Notes: a model not told the origin generated them from the sequence alone. A stretch of 60,154 nt of DNA from Planctomycetes bacterium GWF2_41_51 (GCA_001825665.1 MHXZ01000119.1:1-60154), one strand, 5' to 3'. Shown: positions 44,437-53,244, numbered from the stretch's first letter. Numbers and translations are program-made.

Positions 44437-45302
44437 AGCCAGTTTAAACCTAAAATTGCTAAATCTCTCAGATTCACACAACAATCTTTATTTATATCTC
44501 CGGACCAATATCCCCATTGGCCACAAAGATAATTTTTAGAAGTTATTCGTAATTCATCAATAAAGCCCACATACATGCGTCTATCAAATTTCCAGATACT
44601 ACCCAGAAAAACATGAGGGTGGTACGGATACGTCACTATAGACGGCACACCAATAGCCCCTCCTGGAACACCATCAATACTGACATAAGTCCGGTTGTAT
44701 TCATAGACCGCCTGGATAAAATGCCAATGATTTTGAATCAAGCCGTAGCCGCTGTATGCAATCCATGCCTGAAGGGAAGAATCATAAACAATAAACATCA
44801 TCCTTGCAGTAGAATTATCAGTCGAAGGCTCCAAACGAAGTTCCCATGCATCTGTAACACTAATAATCGTCTGACTGCCTGCAATAAATTGCGTAGGCTT
44901 AATCCACAATTCAAAGGCAAATTGTTGTTTGCTTCCGTGACTATAAACATTTGGGACAAAAGCACCCTGCTGCCCATCGAATGTTAAAGCTTCATTGCCA
45001 GATGATGCTGAGTAACCAGAATTTCCGGTTGTTATAGCGGGTTCATGAATTCCTGCTCCAATATTTGGATCGTTTTCATCCCAAAAACCCAAGATTAAGT
45101 CATTATTACGGTCTAAAATGAAACTATCATCATCATATACAGCTGTCCTATTTGCATGACTATAATTATAAACCGCTGATTGATCCATATGAAGCAAAAC
45201 TACCGTATCATTATTGTCAGAAAAAGCTAATGCAGAAGTAACTATTTGTAGATAAGTAAACATAAATGACAAAACAAAACAAAAAGGTCGTGTAATGGGC
45301 AT
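44433..45302 (-). CDS. Exported LamG protein with short dockerin-like end
   Basis: The 289-residue protein has a signal peptide (FCFVLSFMFTYLQIVTSALA) and one LamG-type domain with VLLHMDQSAVYNYSH, FAFELWIKPTQFI and HWHFIQAVYEYNRTYVSIDG. It ends CGQWGYWSGDINKDCCVNL and RDLAILGLNWL, stopping right after the EF-hand helix without the usual extra residues. Its stop overlaps the next start. An operator-like site lies 46 bases upstream, in the region shared with the divergent LacI gene. Confidence 0.8.
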   Translation of the reverse strand: MPITRPFCFVLSFMFTYLQIVTSALAFSDNNDTVVLLHMDQSAVYNYSHANRTAVYDDDSFILDRNNDLILGFWDENDPNIGAGIHEPAITTGNSGYSASSGNEALTFDGQQGAFVPNVYSHGSKQQFAFELWIKPTQFIAGSQTIISVTDAWELRLEPSTDNSTARMMFIVYDSSLQAWIAYSGYGLIQNHWHFIQAVYEYNRTYVSIDGVPGGAIGVPSIVTYPYHPHVFLGSIWKFDRRMYVGFIDELRITSKNYLCGQWGYWSGDINKDCCVNLRDLAILGLNWL

Positions 45303-45347
45303 AAGATAGTTCCCTTTGAGACAAGGACATTTCTAAAAATTAGCAAA

Positions 45348-45361
45348 TGCAAACCCTTTCA
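45348..45361. promoter_or_regulatory. Candidate LacI operator 3
   Basis: TGCAAACCCTTTCA matches the 14-bp motif and lies in the divergent region between the LamG gene and the LacI-type gene, so it could serve both. Confidence 0.5.
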
Positions 45362-45412
45362 TAAAACATTATAAAAATTTTGTTCGAAAGTGTCAAGTTA
45401 AAATCCGAATAC

Positions 45413-45442
45413 TTTTGCAAATTTGCATTATTCTTTGCAAAA
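45413..45442. promoter_or_regulatory. Inverted repeat TTTTGCAAA / TTTGCAAAA in LacI promoter region
   Basis: Two 9-base arms separated by 12 bases, the spacer itself containing TTTGCA. It lies just upstream of the LacI -35 box and could be an autoregulatory site. The arm carries the TGCAA half of the candidate operator. Confidence 0.35.
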
Positions 45443-45454
45443 CTTTCATTTTTG

Positions 45455-45484
45455 TTGACATTTCATCATGATCTATTTTATAAT
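45455..45484 (+). promoter_or_regulatory. Sigma-70-type promoter of the LacI-type gene
   Basis: TTGACA at 45455-45460 and TATAAT at 45479-45484 are both consensus boxes with an 18-base spacer, about 100 bases upstream of the start codon. Confidence 0.65.
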
Positions 45485-45586
45485 GCTGAGTAATATAGAT
45501 AGATATTCTATCTTAATAAAAATAGATATTGTTTTCTTTAGAAGTTTTTTGAATTTTTTGAACAATCGCTCTTGAGTCTAATTAGA

Positions 45587-46627
45587 ATGAATACAGAAGT
45601 TACTAATAAAGTAAAAGCAGCAAAAACCGTTACGATGGAACATGTCGCAAAGGAGTTAAACGTTTCTGTTTCAACTGTAAGTCGTGCATTCTCCCGCAGT
45701 TACCTTGTTACCTCTACAACAAGAGAGCGAATCAAAAAATATTGTGAAAAACTTAACTATCGTCCAAATCTCAATGCTAGAGCCATAGCTATGAAAAAGT
45801 CTCAAAATATTGGCTTTGTAGCAAGAGATATATCCTTTATGAAAAATTTCGAAAGTTTTGCTGTGAATTTAGAGGAATGTTTGAAACAAAAAGGCTATCG
45901 ACTTCAAATTGAATTAGGCCATAGTGATCCTATTCAAGAAAATGCTATTGTAGAATCTATGCTTGATAGGCTTATTGATGGCATCATTATTTGCTCTCGC
46001 CATTATATCGGCACAATAGAAGCTGTTGAAACTCTTAAAAATACTTCAGTTCCTTTTGTTGTTTTAGGTTATTATCATGACCAATTAGTAAACCAAGTCG
46101 CTGAGGATATCCTCTCAGGAGCAAAAATTCTCTTAAAACACTTAATAGGACTTAAGCATTCCCGAATCGCTTTGATTACATACCAGGAAGGTGATCCGCG
46201 AATCTCTGCTTTCAAGCAAACATACCAGGAAGAAGGATTATCATTTGATGAGGGTCTAATTTTTCACGTCTCTCATGATATGCGCAATTTAGATAAGGTC
46301 ATTAATGAAATATTAGATAAAAAAGTTACAGCATTGTTGGCAATAAACGACCAAATGACGGCAATTATTTATAGAATTTGCCATAGAATGAAAATCAAAA
46401 TACCTGATGATCTTGCTATAGCTTCAATATCCACCTGCAATGAAACTGACATCTGGAATCCTCCTTTAACTACTTATAATGTATATCATGAAAACTATGC
46501 AAATCTAATAGGCACTATACTTCTTGACAAAATTGCTAACCCCAATGGACCTAATCGGATTGTTCATTTTGGGGGAGAGTTAATTATAAGAGAATCTACC
46601 TTAGGGTTGTTGAGAAATATTCCATAA
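45587..46627 (+). CDS. LacI family transcriptional regulator
   Basis: I chose the ATG at 45587 over a TTG 15 bases upstream. The helix-turn-helix reads VTMEHVAKELNVSVSTVSRA (about 16-35) followed by the hinge helix region NYRPNLNARAIAMKKS. The ligand domain has NIGFVARDISFMKNF, MLDRLIDGIIICSRHYIG, VPFVVLGYYHD, LKHSRIALITYQEGDPR and ALLAINDQMTAII. It is transcribed away from the exported-protein genes. Five transcription units around it (starts at 42.8, 45.3, 46.8, 52.6 and 53.4 kb) carry a shared near-palindrome, so it probably controls glycan use in this half of the window. Confidence 0.9.
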   Translation: MNTEVTNKVKAAKTVTMEHVAKELNVSVSTVSRAFSRSYLVTSTTRERIKKYCEKLNYRPNLNARAIAMKKSQNIGFVARDISFMKNFESFAVNLEECLKQKGYRLQIELGHSDPIQENAIVESMLDRLIDGIIICSRHYIGTIEAVETLKNTSVPFVVLGYYHDQLVNQVAEDILSGAKILLKHLIGLKHSRIALITYQEGDPRISAFKQTYQEEGLSFDEGLIFHVSHDMRNLDKVINEILDKKVTALLAINDQMTAIIYRICHRMKIKIPDDLAIASISTCNETDIWNPPLTTYNVYHENYANLIGTILLDKIANPNGPNRIVHFGGELIIRESTLGLLRNIP

Positions 46628-46679
46628 GATTTCCGGCCATCAACTTTATACATACAGAAAGCAATACATCGTTTATTTT

Positions 46680-46693
46680 TGAAAGGGGTTGCA
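46680..46693. promoter_or_regulatory. Candidate LacI operator 4
   Basis: TGAAAGGGGTTGCA lies just upstream of the -35-like box of the URO-D/rhamnose-mutarotase unit. Confidence 0.5.
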
Positions 46694-46701
46694 TTTTTTA
46701 G

Positions 46702-46728
46702 TTGACTTACTTATTTTGCTCTTATAAT
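46702..46728 (+). promoter_or_regulatory. Probable promoter of URO-D/mutarotase unit
   Basis: TTGACT at 46702-46707 and TATAAT at 46723-46728, spacer 15 bases, slightly short. The operator-like site ends 8 bases before the -35 box. Confidence 0.4.
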
Positions 46729-46769
46729 AATATAAATTTATTACTATGATTATTGAAAGGCAGAATTAA

Positions 46770-47867
46770 GTGAATTCCAAAAAGACAGTTAAACTTGCAC
46801 TTACAAGAGAAAAAAAGCCAGACCGTGTACCAATTCAATTTGATTTGTGTAAATCTTTGATCGAGTATTTTAGCAAAGAACTCAATATAGGTACTGAATA
46901 TACGATGTCTTATTATGAAGATCTTACTTACCGGATATCGGCCAATGCGATACGTATGGCATTAGGTAGCGATTGTGTTATTGTAGGAGGCACAATCGCT
47001 GAGGGATTCGAGCCCATTCCGGTTGAAAATAATGTTACGCTTAATGAATTCGGAATGAAGATGAAACCTACGGATCTGTATGTAGAGGTTGTAGAACCTC
47101 CTCTTAAGAATGCTTCATCTCGAAAAGAGATTGAAATTTACAATTTTCCAGATCCGTACGCTTCTGGTCGTTTTACAATCGCAGCAAGGGAAATAGAAAA
47201 ATACGGCAATGATTATTTTATTATAGGGGACTGCGAACTTTCACTTTTTGAGTTAGCCTGGCAATTGACCGGTCTGGAAAAACATATGATGGCACTTGCG
47301 ATGCAGGAAGAATGGCTTAATCCGCTTTATGATAAAGTTGAAATATGGACAACCGGCATTGCTCTTCAACTCGCAAAACTTAGTGTAGATGCAATTTGGT
47401 TTGGGGAAGACTTAGGAAGTCAAAATTCAACAATAATTTCCCCTTCAATGTGGAGAGAGTTATTCAAACCTCGCTATAAACGTATATTTAAATTACTAAA
47501 AAAAGAAAAACCTGATTTATTAATTATTATGCATTCTGATGGGGCAGTTGCTCCCCTTTTAGATGATTTTATTGAAATCGGTGTCGATGTCTACAATCCT
47601 GTACAACCAAATGTTCCCGGTTCGGATCCTAAATCGCTGAAAGACAAATATGGTGACTCGATTTCATTTTTTGGTGGTGTCGATCAGCAGAAGCTTTTAC
47701 CTGAAGGAAATGAAGAAAATATTCGTGATGAAATTAAAAATCGCTGCCAGACGCTTGGTGCCAATGGAGGATATTTATTAGCACCTGCTCATATTATTCA
47801 GGGAGACGTGTCGCCTGAAACTGTGAAATTGATGATTGAAGCGACTAAGGAATATGGAAAATACTAA
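46770..47867 (+). CDS. URO-D superfamily protein (HSDG type)
   Basis: Translation starts at GTG, 9 bases after GAAAGG. The 365-residue protein has MNSKKTVKLALTREKKPDR, the standard start of this superfamily, then IWFGEDLGSQNSTIISPSMW, IIMHSDGAVAPLLDDFIEIG and FFGGVDQQKLLPEGNEENI. As in the protein at 145-1194, the metal-site Cys is replaced by Asp (H-S-D). It is 10 bases upstream of the L-rhamnose mutarotase gene, so it is probably linked to metabolism of a deoxysugar or its derivative. The reaction is unknown. Confidence 0.8.
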   Translation: MNSKKTVKLALTREKKPDRVPIQFDLCKSLIEYFSKELNIGTEYTMSYYEDLTYRISANAIRMALGSDCVIVGGTIAEGFEPIPVENNVTLNEFGMKMKPTDLYVEVVEPPLKNASSRKEIEIYNFPDPYASGRFTIAAREIEKYGNDYFIIGDCELSLFELAWQLTGLEKHMMALAMQEEWLNPLYDKVEIWTTGIALQLAKLSVDAIWFGEDLGSQNSTIISPSMWRELFKPRYKRIFKLLKKEKPDLLIIMHSDGAVAPLLDDFIEIGVDVYNPVQPNVPGSDPKSLKDKYGDSISFFGGVDQQKLLPEGNEENIRDEIKNRCQTLGANGGYLLAPAHIIQGDVSPETVKLMIEATKEYGKY

Positions 47868-47877
47868 GGAAGAAAAA

Positions 47878-48192
47878 ATGATACGCCAAGCACTGAAGAT
47901 GAAATTAAAACCTGGATATGAAGCTGAATACAAAAAAAGACATGATCAAATATGGCCTGAACTTAGGAAATTCTTGAGCGATTCTGGCATTTATGATTAT
48001 AGTATATTTCTTGATGAGGAGACCCTTACGCTTTTTGCCGTGATGAAATTAATAGACAATAATATCGCTAATGACGTCCCTAATCATCCTATTAATCGAA
48101 AATGGTGGAATTATATGTCTGACATCATGGAATATAAAACTGATAATACGCCGGTTGCAATTCCGCTTAAAGAAGTTTTCCATATGGATTAA
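47878..48192 (+). CDS. rhaM: L-rhamnose mutarotase
   Basis: The ATG at 47878, after AAGGAAG, gives 104 residues, exactly the usual RhaM length. It shows QALKMKLKPGYEAEYKKRHD, IWPELRKFLSDSGIYDYSIF and NRKWWNYMSDIME, matching the family including the active-site His and the Trp pair. RhaM interconverts alpha and beta anomers of L-rhamnose; family members also act on L-fucose-like sugars. It follows the URO-D gene with a short gap and is probably in the LacI regulon. No rhaA, rhaB or rhaD is present in the window. Confidence 0.9.
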   Translation: MIRQALKMKLKPGYEAEYKKRHDQIWPELRKFLSDSGIYDYSIFLDEETLTLFAVMKLIDNNIANDVPNHPINRKWWNYMSDIMEYKTDNTPVAIPLKEVFHMD

Positions 48193-48225
48193 TTTATTAA
48201 ATAATTTATCGAAAGGTTAGAATTG

Positions 48226-48659
48226 ATGAAGGAATATAAATCAAGACACTGGATAATTTCGATAAAATTTCAAATTTGCCTTAATCCTCCATCGCCATAA
48301 AAAATGTTAACAAAACATCCAATAAGAAACTTGCCAGCTTTGAGTCTTTTGGCATTGGCAAAGGTAGATGACATGTATAAAAACATGAAAATTGATCCAA
48401 ATAATGTAATTTTAAAATTTAATAAAATCTCCAAAACAAAACGTGACAAACTGAAGGGGTTTACCATTGCTGGAGATAATTTCGAATTTATCTTATTCAA
48501 CCGACACTATCTGAAACTTCGAGAAAGATGATGGTTTCAAGTCTCGAAATAAAAATCCGATACAGGTTCTCTACGCATCGTTGGATAATTTGGAAAATTG
48601 TATATTATATGGTGACTGGCTTACCTGTAGTGACATTCCGCACAGATGATTTTTGTTAG
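48226..48659 (+). pseudogene. Sialate O-acetylesterase-like pseudogene, C-terminal remains
   Basis: A ribosome site GAAAGG and ATG begin a frame that soon stops. The remains of a sialate O-acetylesterase C-terminus can be read in pieces over the frames: LSLLALAKVDDMYKNMKI, NKISKTKRDKLKGFTIAG, VLYASLDNLENCILYGDWL and finally TFRTDDF before a stop. Intact relatives have LALWALAKxYG, KLxGFTIAGADKKF, VRYAWxxNPxxNLYN and PFRTD in this order. The SGNH catalytic half is missing. The gene was probably part of the URO-D/rhaM unit before it decayed. Confidence 0.65.
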
Positions 48660-48670
48660 AAAAGCAAAAA

Positions 48671-49653
48671 ATGAAATTTTTTTTCTTGAAAGCTTTAATT
48701 TACCTTATGTTTGCTGCATTTGCAGATTTTGATGCTTATGGTATGGAAGTTTGTAATAAAACTATTCTACATGACCTTGACCTTGAAAAAAGGATTACAT
48801 TGATCTATGAAAATTTGTTTACAGAACCAAATAGTATTAAAGAATGGACGTTAGAGGGACCAGGCAAATTAAAATGGGAATCTGATAAAATGATTATGTT
48901 TTCCATAGCTCATGATTCAATATATAAAAAATGGATCAAATCAGATAAAAAACAATTAGGCTGGAAAAATTATTATGATGGTGTACTAGAATCTTTAAAA
49001 AAAGAAGATTCTTCTCTAATTGAAAAGCTTAAAGATAGCAGCGGTGCGTTTGCAGGAGGACATATAGTTTGTTGGAATAACAAAATAGTTACGAGCAATG
49101 ATTGTCGAATACGACTTTAGACCTCTATCTCCGATAGGATTAGGAATTATTTTTTTAGCGCCAAAGGTATTAATGGTGAAGATGTTTTAGATAGTTCTTT
49201 GACACCAAGAATGGGGATATTTGAAGATTACACTAAAGGAGATATTAATTCTTATCTCATATTGGGCAAATTGTGCAGCTGTTGGGATACGTAAGCATTG
49301 TAACCTTAGAAAAAATTCAGGTTTTTATCAATTGGCTTCAGGGCCGGATTATCCTTCTTACGAACTTGATTATTCTGCAGAAACATTTAATTTTAATACA
49401 ATACATCTCCTGCTGATTAAGCGGGGGTCCAAAAATAGATTTTTATATGAATGGTAAAATAGTTATAGATTTTGAGGATAAGAGATACAACGATCTCATA
49501 GATGATAGCGGCAAAATAGTTAAGCGAAATCTTGATACTGGAAATATATTAAATGGTGGAAGAATAGGTATAAGACAAATGTCTGAACTCAAAGCCGAAT
49601 ATTCAAATTTTAGAATATATCAAATTAATTGTGTAAATAAAAACAACAAGTAA
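48671..49653 (+). pseudogene. DUF1961 family protein, frameshifted
   Basis: Frame one (48671-49120) gives a signal peptide (MKFFFLKALIYLMFAAFADF), EWTLEGPGKLKWESDKMIM and FAGGHIVCWNNKIV. A one-base shift then restores DFRPLSPIGLGIIF, another gives KGINGEDVLDSSLTPRMGIF, then YTKGDINSY, then RKHCNLRKNSGFYQLASGPD and IHLLLIKRGS. A last shift gives DFYMNGKIVIDFEDKRYN and GGRIGIRQMSELKAEYSNF. Together these follow the DUF1961 family in order, a concanavalin-like fold found in glycan loci. At least three frameshifts make it non-functional unless the sequence has errors. Confidence 0.75.
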
Positions 49654-49715
49654 AATTATATCTTGGATTGCTCTGTAGAAAAGAAATGGCCACAAAGCGT
49701 CCTGCTATGACAAAA

Positions 49716-51383
49716 TCACGGTTGGGCAAGAAGGAAATCGCCTCTATCATATTCTTCAGTTTGCATAAGGCAATTGGGAGATTTGGGAGTTTTGGCAAAA
49801 GTAGGAGCTATATCATAATTGCCGCTGCCGGGCCATCCTCCCTGTACATCGCTATATCCTACGCTGCAATTTGCATCTGCAACTATTATTTGGTATCCTC
49901 TATCAGCCTTATTACCCCAAATTATGCTTTTGGTTATTTCAGTGTTACTTCCCTGATGAGTGCTGACGGCTCCACCTCCAAATTTTGCACAGTTCGCTGC
50001 AAATGTAGATTTTAAAATGTTTAACTTCGATTGGCCACAGATAAAAAAGGCTCCTCCCTCGGACGCGGCGGCATTTCCTGCGAATATGCAATTAGTAGAA
50101 ATTACTACTTGTTTATTGCGAATTAAAATCGCTCCCCCATCAGCCGCCTTTGCAAAATTACATGCAATGAAGCAATCTGAAAGACTTAATTTTCCATTCT
50201 CGCTAAATATGGCACCGCCATCATTCTTAGAGAGATTGTATTTCAAAATACAATCTTCAAGTTGGGTGGAACTATTCAGTTCACGTATTGCGCCACCAGC
50301 TCCATAGCTATACCGAGATGCGATGTTGGAGATAAATAAGCATCCCTTAATATCGACAAAACTTTCTTCATTGAAAATTGCCCCTCCATGCGAGCTTTCG
50401 GATTGGCTGCCCATTGAAGTATTATTTAAAAAACGGCAGGCGTTTATACCAGCCCTGGTTTTGAAATTCGATAATGCTCCTCCACAAGAAACAGTCGAAT
50501 TTTCAGAAAAAATGCTTTCGTTTATTTGAATAGATGTATTAGAGCTGTACACAGCTCCGCCAGAACTAATGGAGTTGTTATCGGCAAAAAGGCAATTCTG
50601 AATAGTTATATTTTCTGAATAAAAATTATATATCGCTCCCCCGTTGAAAGCTGAATTTCCGCTGAAGCTGCAATCGATTATATTTGACATCGCAGCATCC
50701 TTGTTATAAATTGCTCCCCCTCCGGTGCCCTTGGGGCTTAACGCGATATTGTCTTCAAAGGTACAGCCCGACAGAGTTATAGCAGAATTTAAATTGTACA
50801 TCGCACCACCAAATATGGCTGAATTTTTTACGAATGTGCAATTGCATATACTTGGGCTGCTTTTTTCATTGTAAATGCCTCCTCCATAGCTGCTGTGTTC
50901 TCCTGACAGAGAATTAGCGTTACCTCCTGTAATTCTAAAGCCATCTAGGATAACAGTGTTGTTGAGATTATTATTGGCAGGAATGAATATAACGTGAAAA
51001 ACATCATTATCATCTGTTATGCAGTTGAGGTTTAAATCGCCACTAAGAACTGAAATATGTGTTTTCCATCGTCGCTGCTTCAGCTTGCGTTCATTGCCTT
51101 TGAATCCACCATAAATGGCTACGCCGTTTTTAAGAGCGAAAGCTTTGCACCTATCATTACTGCCGCGATATTTTTTTTCAGGCAGATAAGTCCCAGCTTT
51201 AACCCATATTTGATCGCCTTGGTAAGAATGGTCCAATGCAAATTGCAGACTTTTATACGCATCCCCCCAAGATTGTCCGGTGCTACTTCTTTTTTTACAA
51301 GAAGCATCAACAAATATTATTTTTGCTCTCGTGCAGCTTGAAAAAAAGAAAAGTATTACAAATACCTTTATGAATGTAGCCAT
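49716..51383 (-). CDS. Exported right-handed beta-helix protein with GGAIYN repeats
   Basis: The 555-residue protein has a short hydrophobic leader (MATFIKVFVILFFFSSC), possibly a lipoprotein signal. It then shows FVDASCKKRSSTGQSWGDAY, a typical start for chlamydial-Pmp-like/choice-of-anchor beta-helix proteins. More than ten repeats carry a GGAIYN or GGAVYS core followed by a C-x-F strand (for example GGGIYNEKSSPSICNCTF and GGAIYNFYSENITIQNC). This is a parallel beta-helix that may bind or cut polysaccharide. No dockerin-like tail is present. It is transcribed toward the pseudogenes. Confidence 0.75.
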   Translation of the reverse strand: MATFIKVFVILFFFSSCTRAKIIFVDASCKKRSSTGQSWGDAYKSLQFALDHSYQGDQIWVKAGTYLPEKKYRGSNDRCKAFALKNGVAIYGGFKGNERKLKQRRWKTHISVLSGDLNLNCITDDNDVFHVIFIPANNNLNNTVILDGFRITGGNANSLSGEHSSYGGGIYNEKSSPSICNCTFVKNSAIFGGAMYNLNSAITLSGCTFEDNIALSPKGTGGGAIYNKDAAMSNIIDCSFSGNSAFNGGAIYNFYSENITIQNCLFADNNSISSGGAVYSSNTSIQINESIFSENSTVSCGGALSNFKTRAGINACRFLNNTSMGSQSESSHGGAIFNEESFVDIKGCLFISNIASRYSYGAGGAIRELNSSTQLEDCILKYNLSKNDGGAIFSENGKLSLSDCFIACNFAKAADGGAILIRNKQVVISTNCIFAGNAAASEGGAFFICGQSKLNILKSTFAANCAKFGGGAVSTHQGSNTEITKSIIWGNKADRGYQIIVADANCSVGYSDVQGGWPGSGNYDIAPTFAKTPKSPNCLMQTEEYDRGDFLLAQP

Positions 51384-51423
51384 ATTGCATATACCTTATT
51401 AATGAGTCATACCAAATTCAAAG

Positions 51424-51453
51424 GCAAGGCGCCTTCATAGTCAGGCGCCTTGC
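51424..51453 (-). terminator. Hairpin between two beta-helix genes
   Basis: An 11-bp perfect stem (GCAAGGCGCCT / AGGCGCCTTGC) with an 8-base loop begins 17 bases past the stop of the gene at 51470. It probably ends that transcript. Confidence 0.6.
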
Positions 51454-51469
51454 TGGTATCTGCTATTTG

Positions 51470-52552
51470 TTAGCAATCCGGCCCCCAGTAAATTGTACCA
51501 TCACCAGTATTTCCAGATATTGTCAATGTAGCCCTATCCACGTAGTTAAGATGGATACATTCATTTGTCGTCGGCTGACTGCCGTTCTTGAGATAATTAC
51601 CTGTAATCCGGCAGTTTACCGAACATTCGTGTGGAGATTTCTGATCACCTAGGTAAATCGCACAATGCCAACCACTATAAATGTTATTGTTCTCTATTTT
51701 TACAGTATCGCCGGCCAAATGTATGCCGTGATTTCGGTAATAGCGAATTGTGTTGCTGCGAGCAGTATAAGGACCGCCACCGCCGGGGCTATGATATGAG
51801 GTAATGCCATCTGCGACATGACCAGATGGATCTGCCAAATAGTCCCAGTTTAAACCTGTGTGCTGAATGATATTGCCTGTTATACCAACATTTGCTGAAC
51901 CAAAAATTTGAAACCCAGCTGCCAGAGCATACGCAGCATCATTATCATTCAACGCCAAAATATTATTGAACGTTGCATAGATAAGAGAAGCCTCGCCGCC
52001 CCAATTTGCCCCATTTAATTTAGGATCACAACCAGCCCTCCTCAATAGATTATTGACAATGGCTGAATTGGCATTATTAGGCATATAAATCAAGTGTGGT
52101 GATGGATCGCCGGATGTATAATCATTTTTAGTCTGATGTAATGTGCAGTTTTCTAACCATAAACCTGACTTACCATTTCCGTGCAAGCAAAACCGTGCCT
52201 TTCTATTGGCAAAAAGTTCAAGATTGGTGATTGTGCAATTGTTATTGAAAAATATCATCACGTTATCATTCAATCCGTCATCAGCAACAATTCTGGCATT
52301 TCCTGCACTATCATTCAGAGTTACCCCAGCCGGCATAGTAAGCGGCTGACTAATATAGTAGTCGGCATTTGATGTAAGGTTAAAAACGTTGCCCGAAGAT
52401 GGATAGGTTGCGAAATACCAGGCTATCGATCCTGTTATCGCCGAGCTGGAGTGATCAGATATCCCATTGTGGGGGATATCATAAGTTGCCCCGTTAAGTT
52501 GAGTTCCGGTCAATAAAACCAACGTGATTATTAGAACACTAATTACTCGCAT
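51470..52552 (-). CDS. Exported right-handed beta-helix protein (pectate-lyase-like fold)
   Basis: The ATG at 52552 follows AGGAGATC and starts a signal peptide (MRVISVLIITLVLLTGTQLN). The mature protein shows beta-helix strands with Asn ladders: NVMIFFNNNCTITNLELFAN, ENCTLHQTKND, NSAIVNNLLRRAG, ANVGITGNIIQHTG, KIENNNIYSGWHCAIYLG and CRITGNYLKNGS. This is the right-handed parallel beta-helix of pectate lyases, mannuronan epimerases and GH28-type enzymes; I see no decisive catalytic motif. A palindromic site fitting the LacI-type motif lies 143 bases upstream of the start. Confidence 0.8.
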   Translation of the reverse strand: MRVISVLIITLVLLTGTQLNGATYDIPHNGISDHSSSAITGSIAWYFATYPSSGNVFNLTSNADYYISQPLTMPAGVTLNDSAGNARIVADDGLNDNVMIFFNNNCTITNLELFANRKARFCLHGNGKSGLWLENCTLHQTKNDYTSGDPSPHLIYMPNNANSAIVNNLLRRAGCDPKLNGANWGGEASLIYATFNNILALNDNDAAYALAAGFQIFGSANVGITGNIIQHTGLNWDYLADPSGHVADGITSYHSPGGGGPYTARSNTIRYYRNHGIHLAGDTVKIENNNIYSGWHCAIYLGDQKSPHECSVNCRITGNYLKNGSQPTTNECIHLNYVDRATLTISGNTGDGTIYWGPDC

Positions 52553-52694
52553 AAAGATCTCCTTAAGCATAGAAAAATTAAATTTGCGTATATATGCATA
52601 CGTGGCATATATAAACGCTTCCACGAGGCCTCGACATATGACAATACGCTAGAGGTCCCAAAGATGAAAATCAGAGGTGTTTTTAGTCAGGAGA

Positions 52695-52708
52695 TGCAAC
52701 CGCTTGCA
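52695..52708. promoter_or_regulatory. Candidate LacI operator 5
   Basis: TGCAACCGCTTGCA has perfect TGCAA/TTGCA arms with 4 bases between them, upstream of the minus-strand beta-helix gene. Confidence 0.5.
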
Positions 52709-53230
52709 TATATCACGTTACAATTTACGTTAAAGTAAAGACGATGTCAAGTTTTTTTACTGCTACATTTTGGATTTTTTACTATATAACTTAATTTCTT
52801 ATCTCATAAGATCTTATGTAAATAATGGCTAATGTACAAATAAAATATTTACAAATATTAAAAGCTTATACAAAATATATTTGGTAAAATGCAAAGGTTT
52901 ATATTTAACTAGACTTTGCATTAGTTTGATTTCTCAAAGCATTAGTTCTGTATAGATGCCGGATTTTAAAGACATTCAAATAAATGTTAAATTCAACCTA
53001 AGTGGTATGCTCCGTTTATTTAAGGCAAAGTTAAATAAACAAGGTATTTTAAATATTGGTACCTTTGAGTATACGCAAGAGTAAGTTCCCATATTGATTA
53101 TGTTCATTTAATTGGATATAAACCTTTCATAAAACTGCAAAATAACGCTTTATATGTCAAACATAAGTTTAAATATTTCAATAATTTATAGAACAACAAG
53201 CATGTTTTATGATGTTGAAAAAGAAAACAA
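52709..53230. other. Long AT-rich divergent intergenic region
   Basis: No gene is visible. Two inverted repeats stand out: AATGCAAAG at 52888-52896 with CTTTGCATT at 52914-52922, and GTTTATTTAA at 53014-53023 with TTAAATAAAC at 53031-53040. The region separates divergently transcribed glycan genes and is long for this window, so it may hold upstream regulatory sites. Confidence 0.4.
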
Positions 53231-53244
53231 TGAAAAGCCTTGCA
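53231..53244. promoter_or_regulatory. Candidate LacI operator 6
   Basis: TGAAAAGCCTTGCA lies 127 bases upstream of the GH2 start and fits the shared motif. Confidence 0.5.

Noticed and set aside
48304..48531. A small intact protein of 75 residues
   Set aside because: Its residues match an internal part of sialate O-acetylesterase, and the continuation is found in other frames; it is a pseudogene piece.
49668..50307. Two plus-strand frames of 115 codons with repeated APPS motifs
   Set aside because: They are the complement of the GGAIYN repeats in the beta-helix gene, so the apparent repeats are a mirror image.
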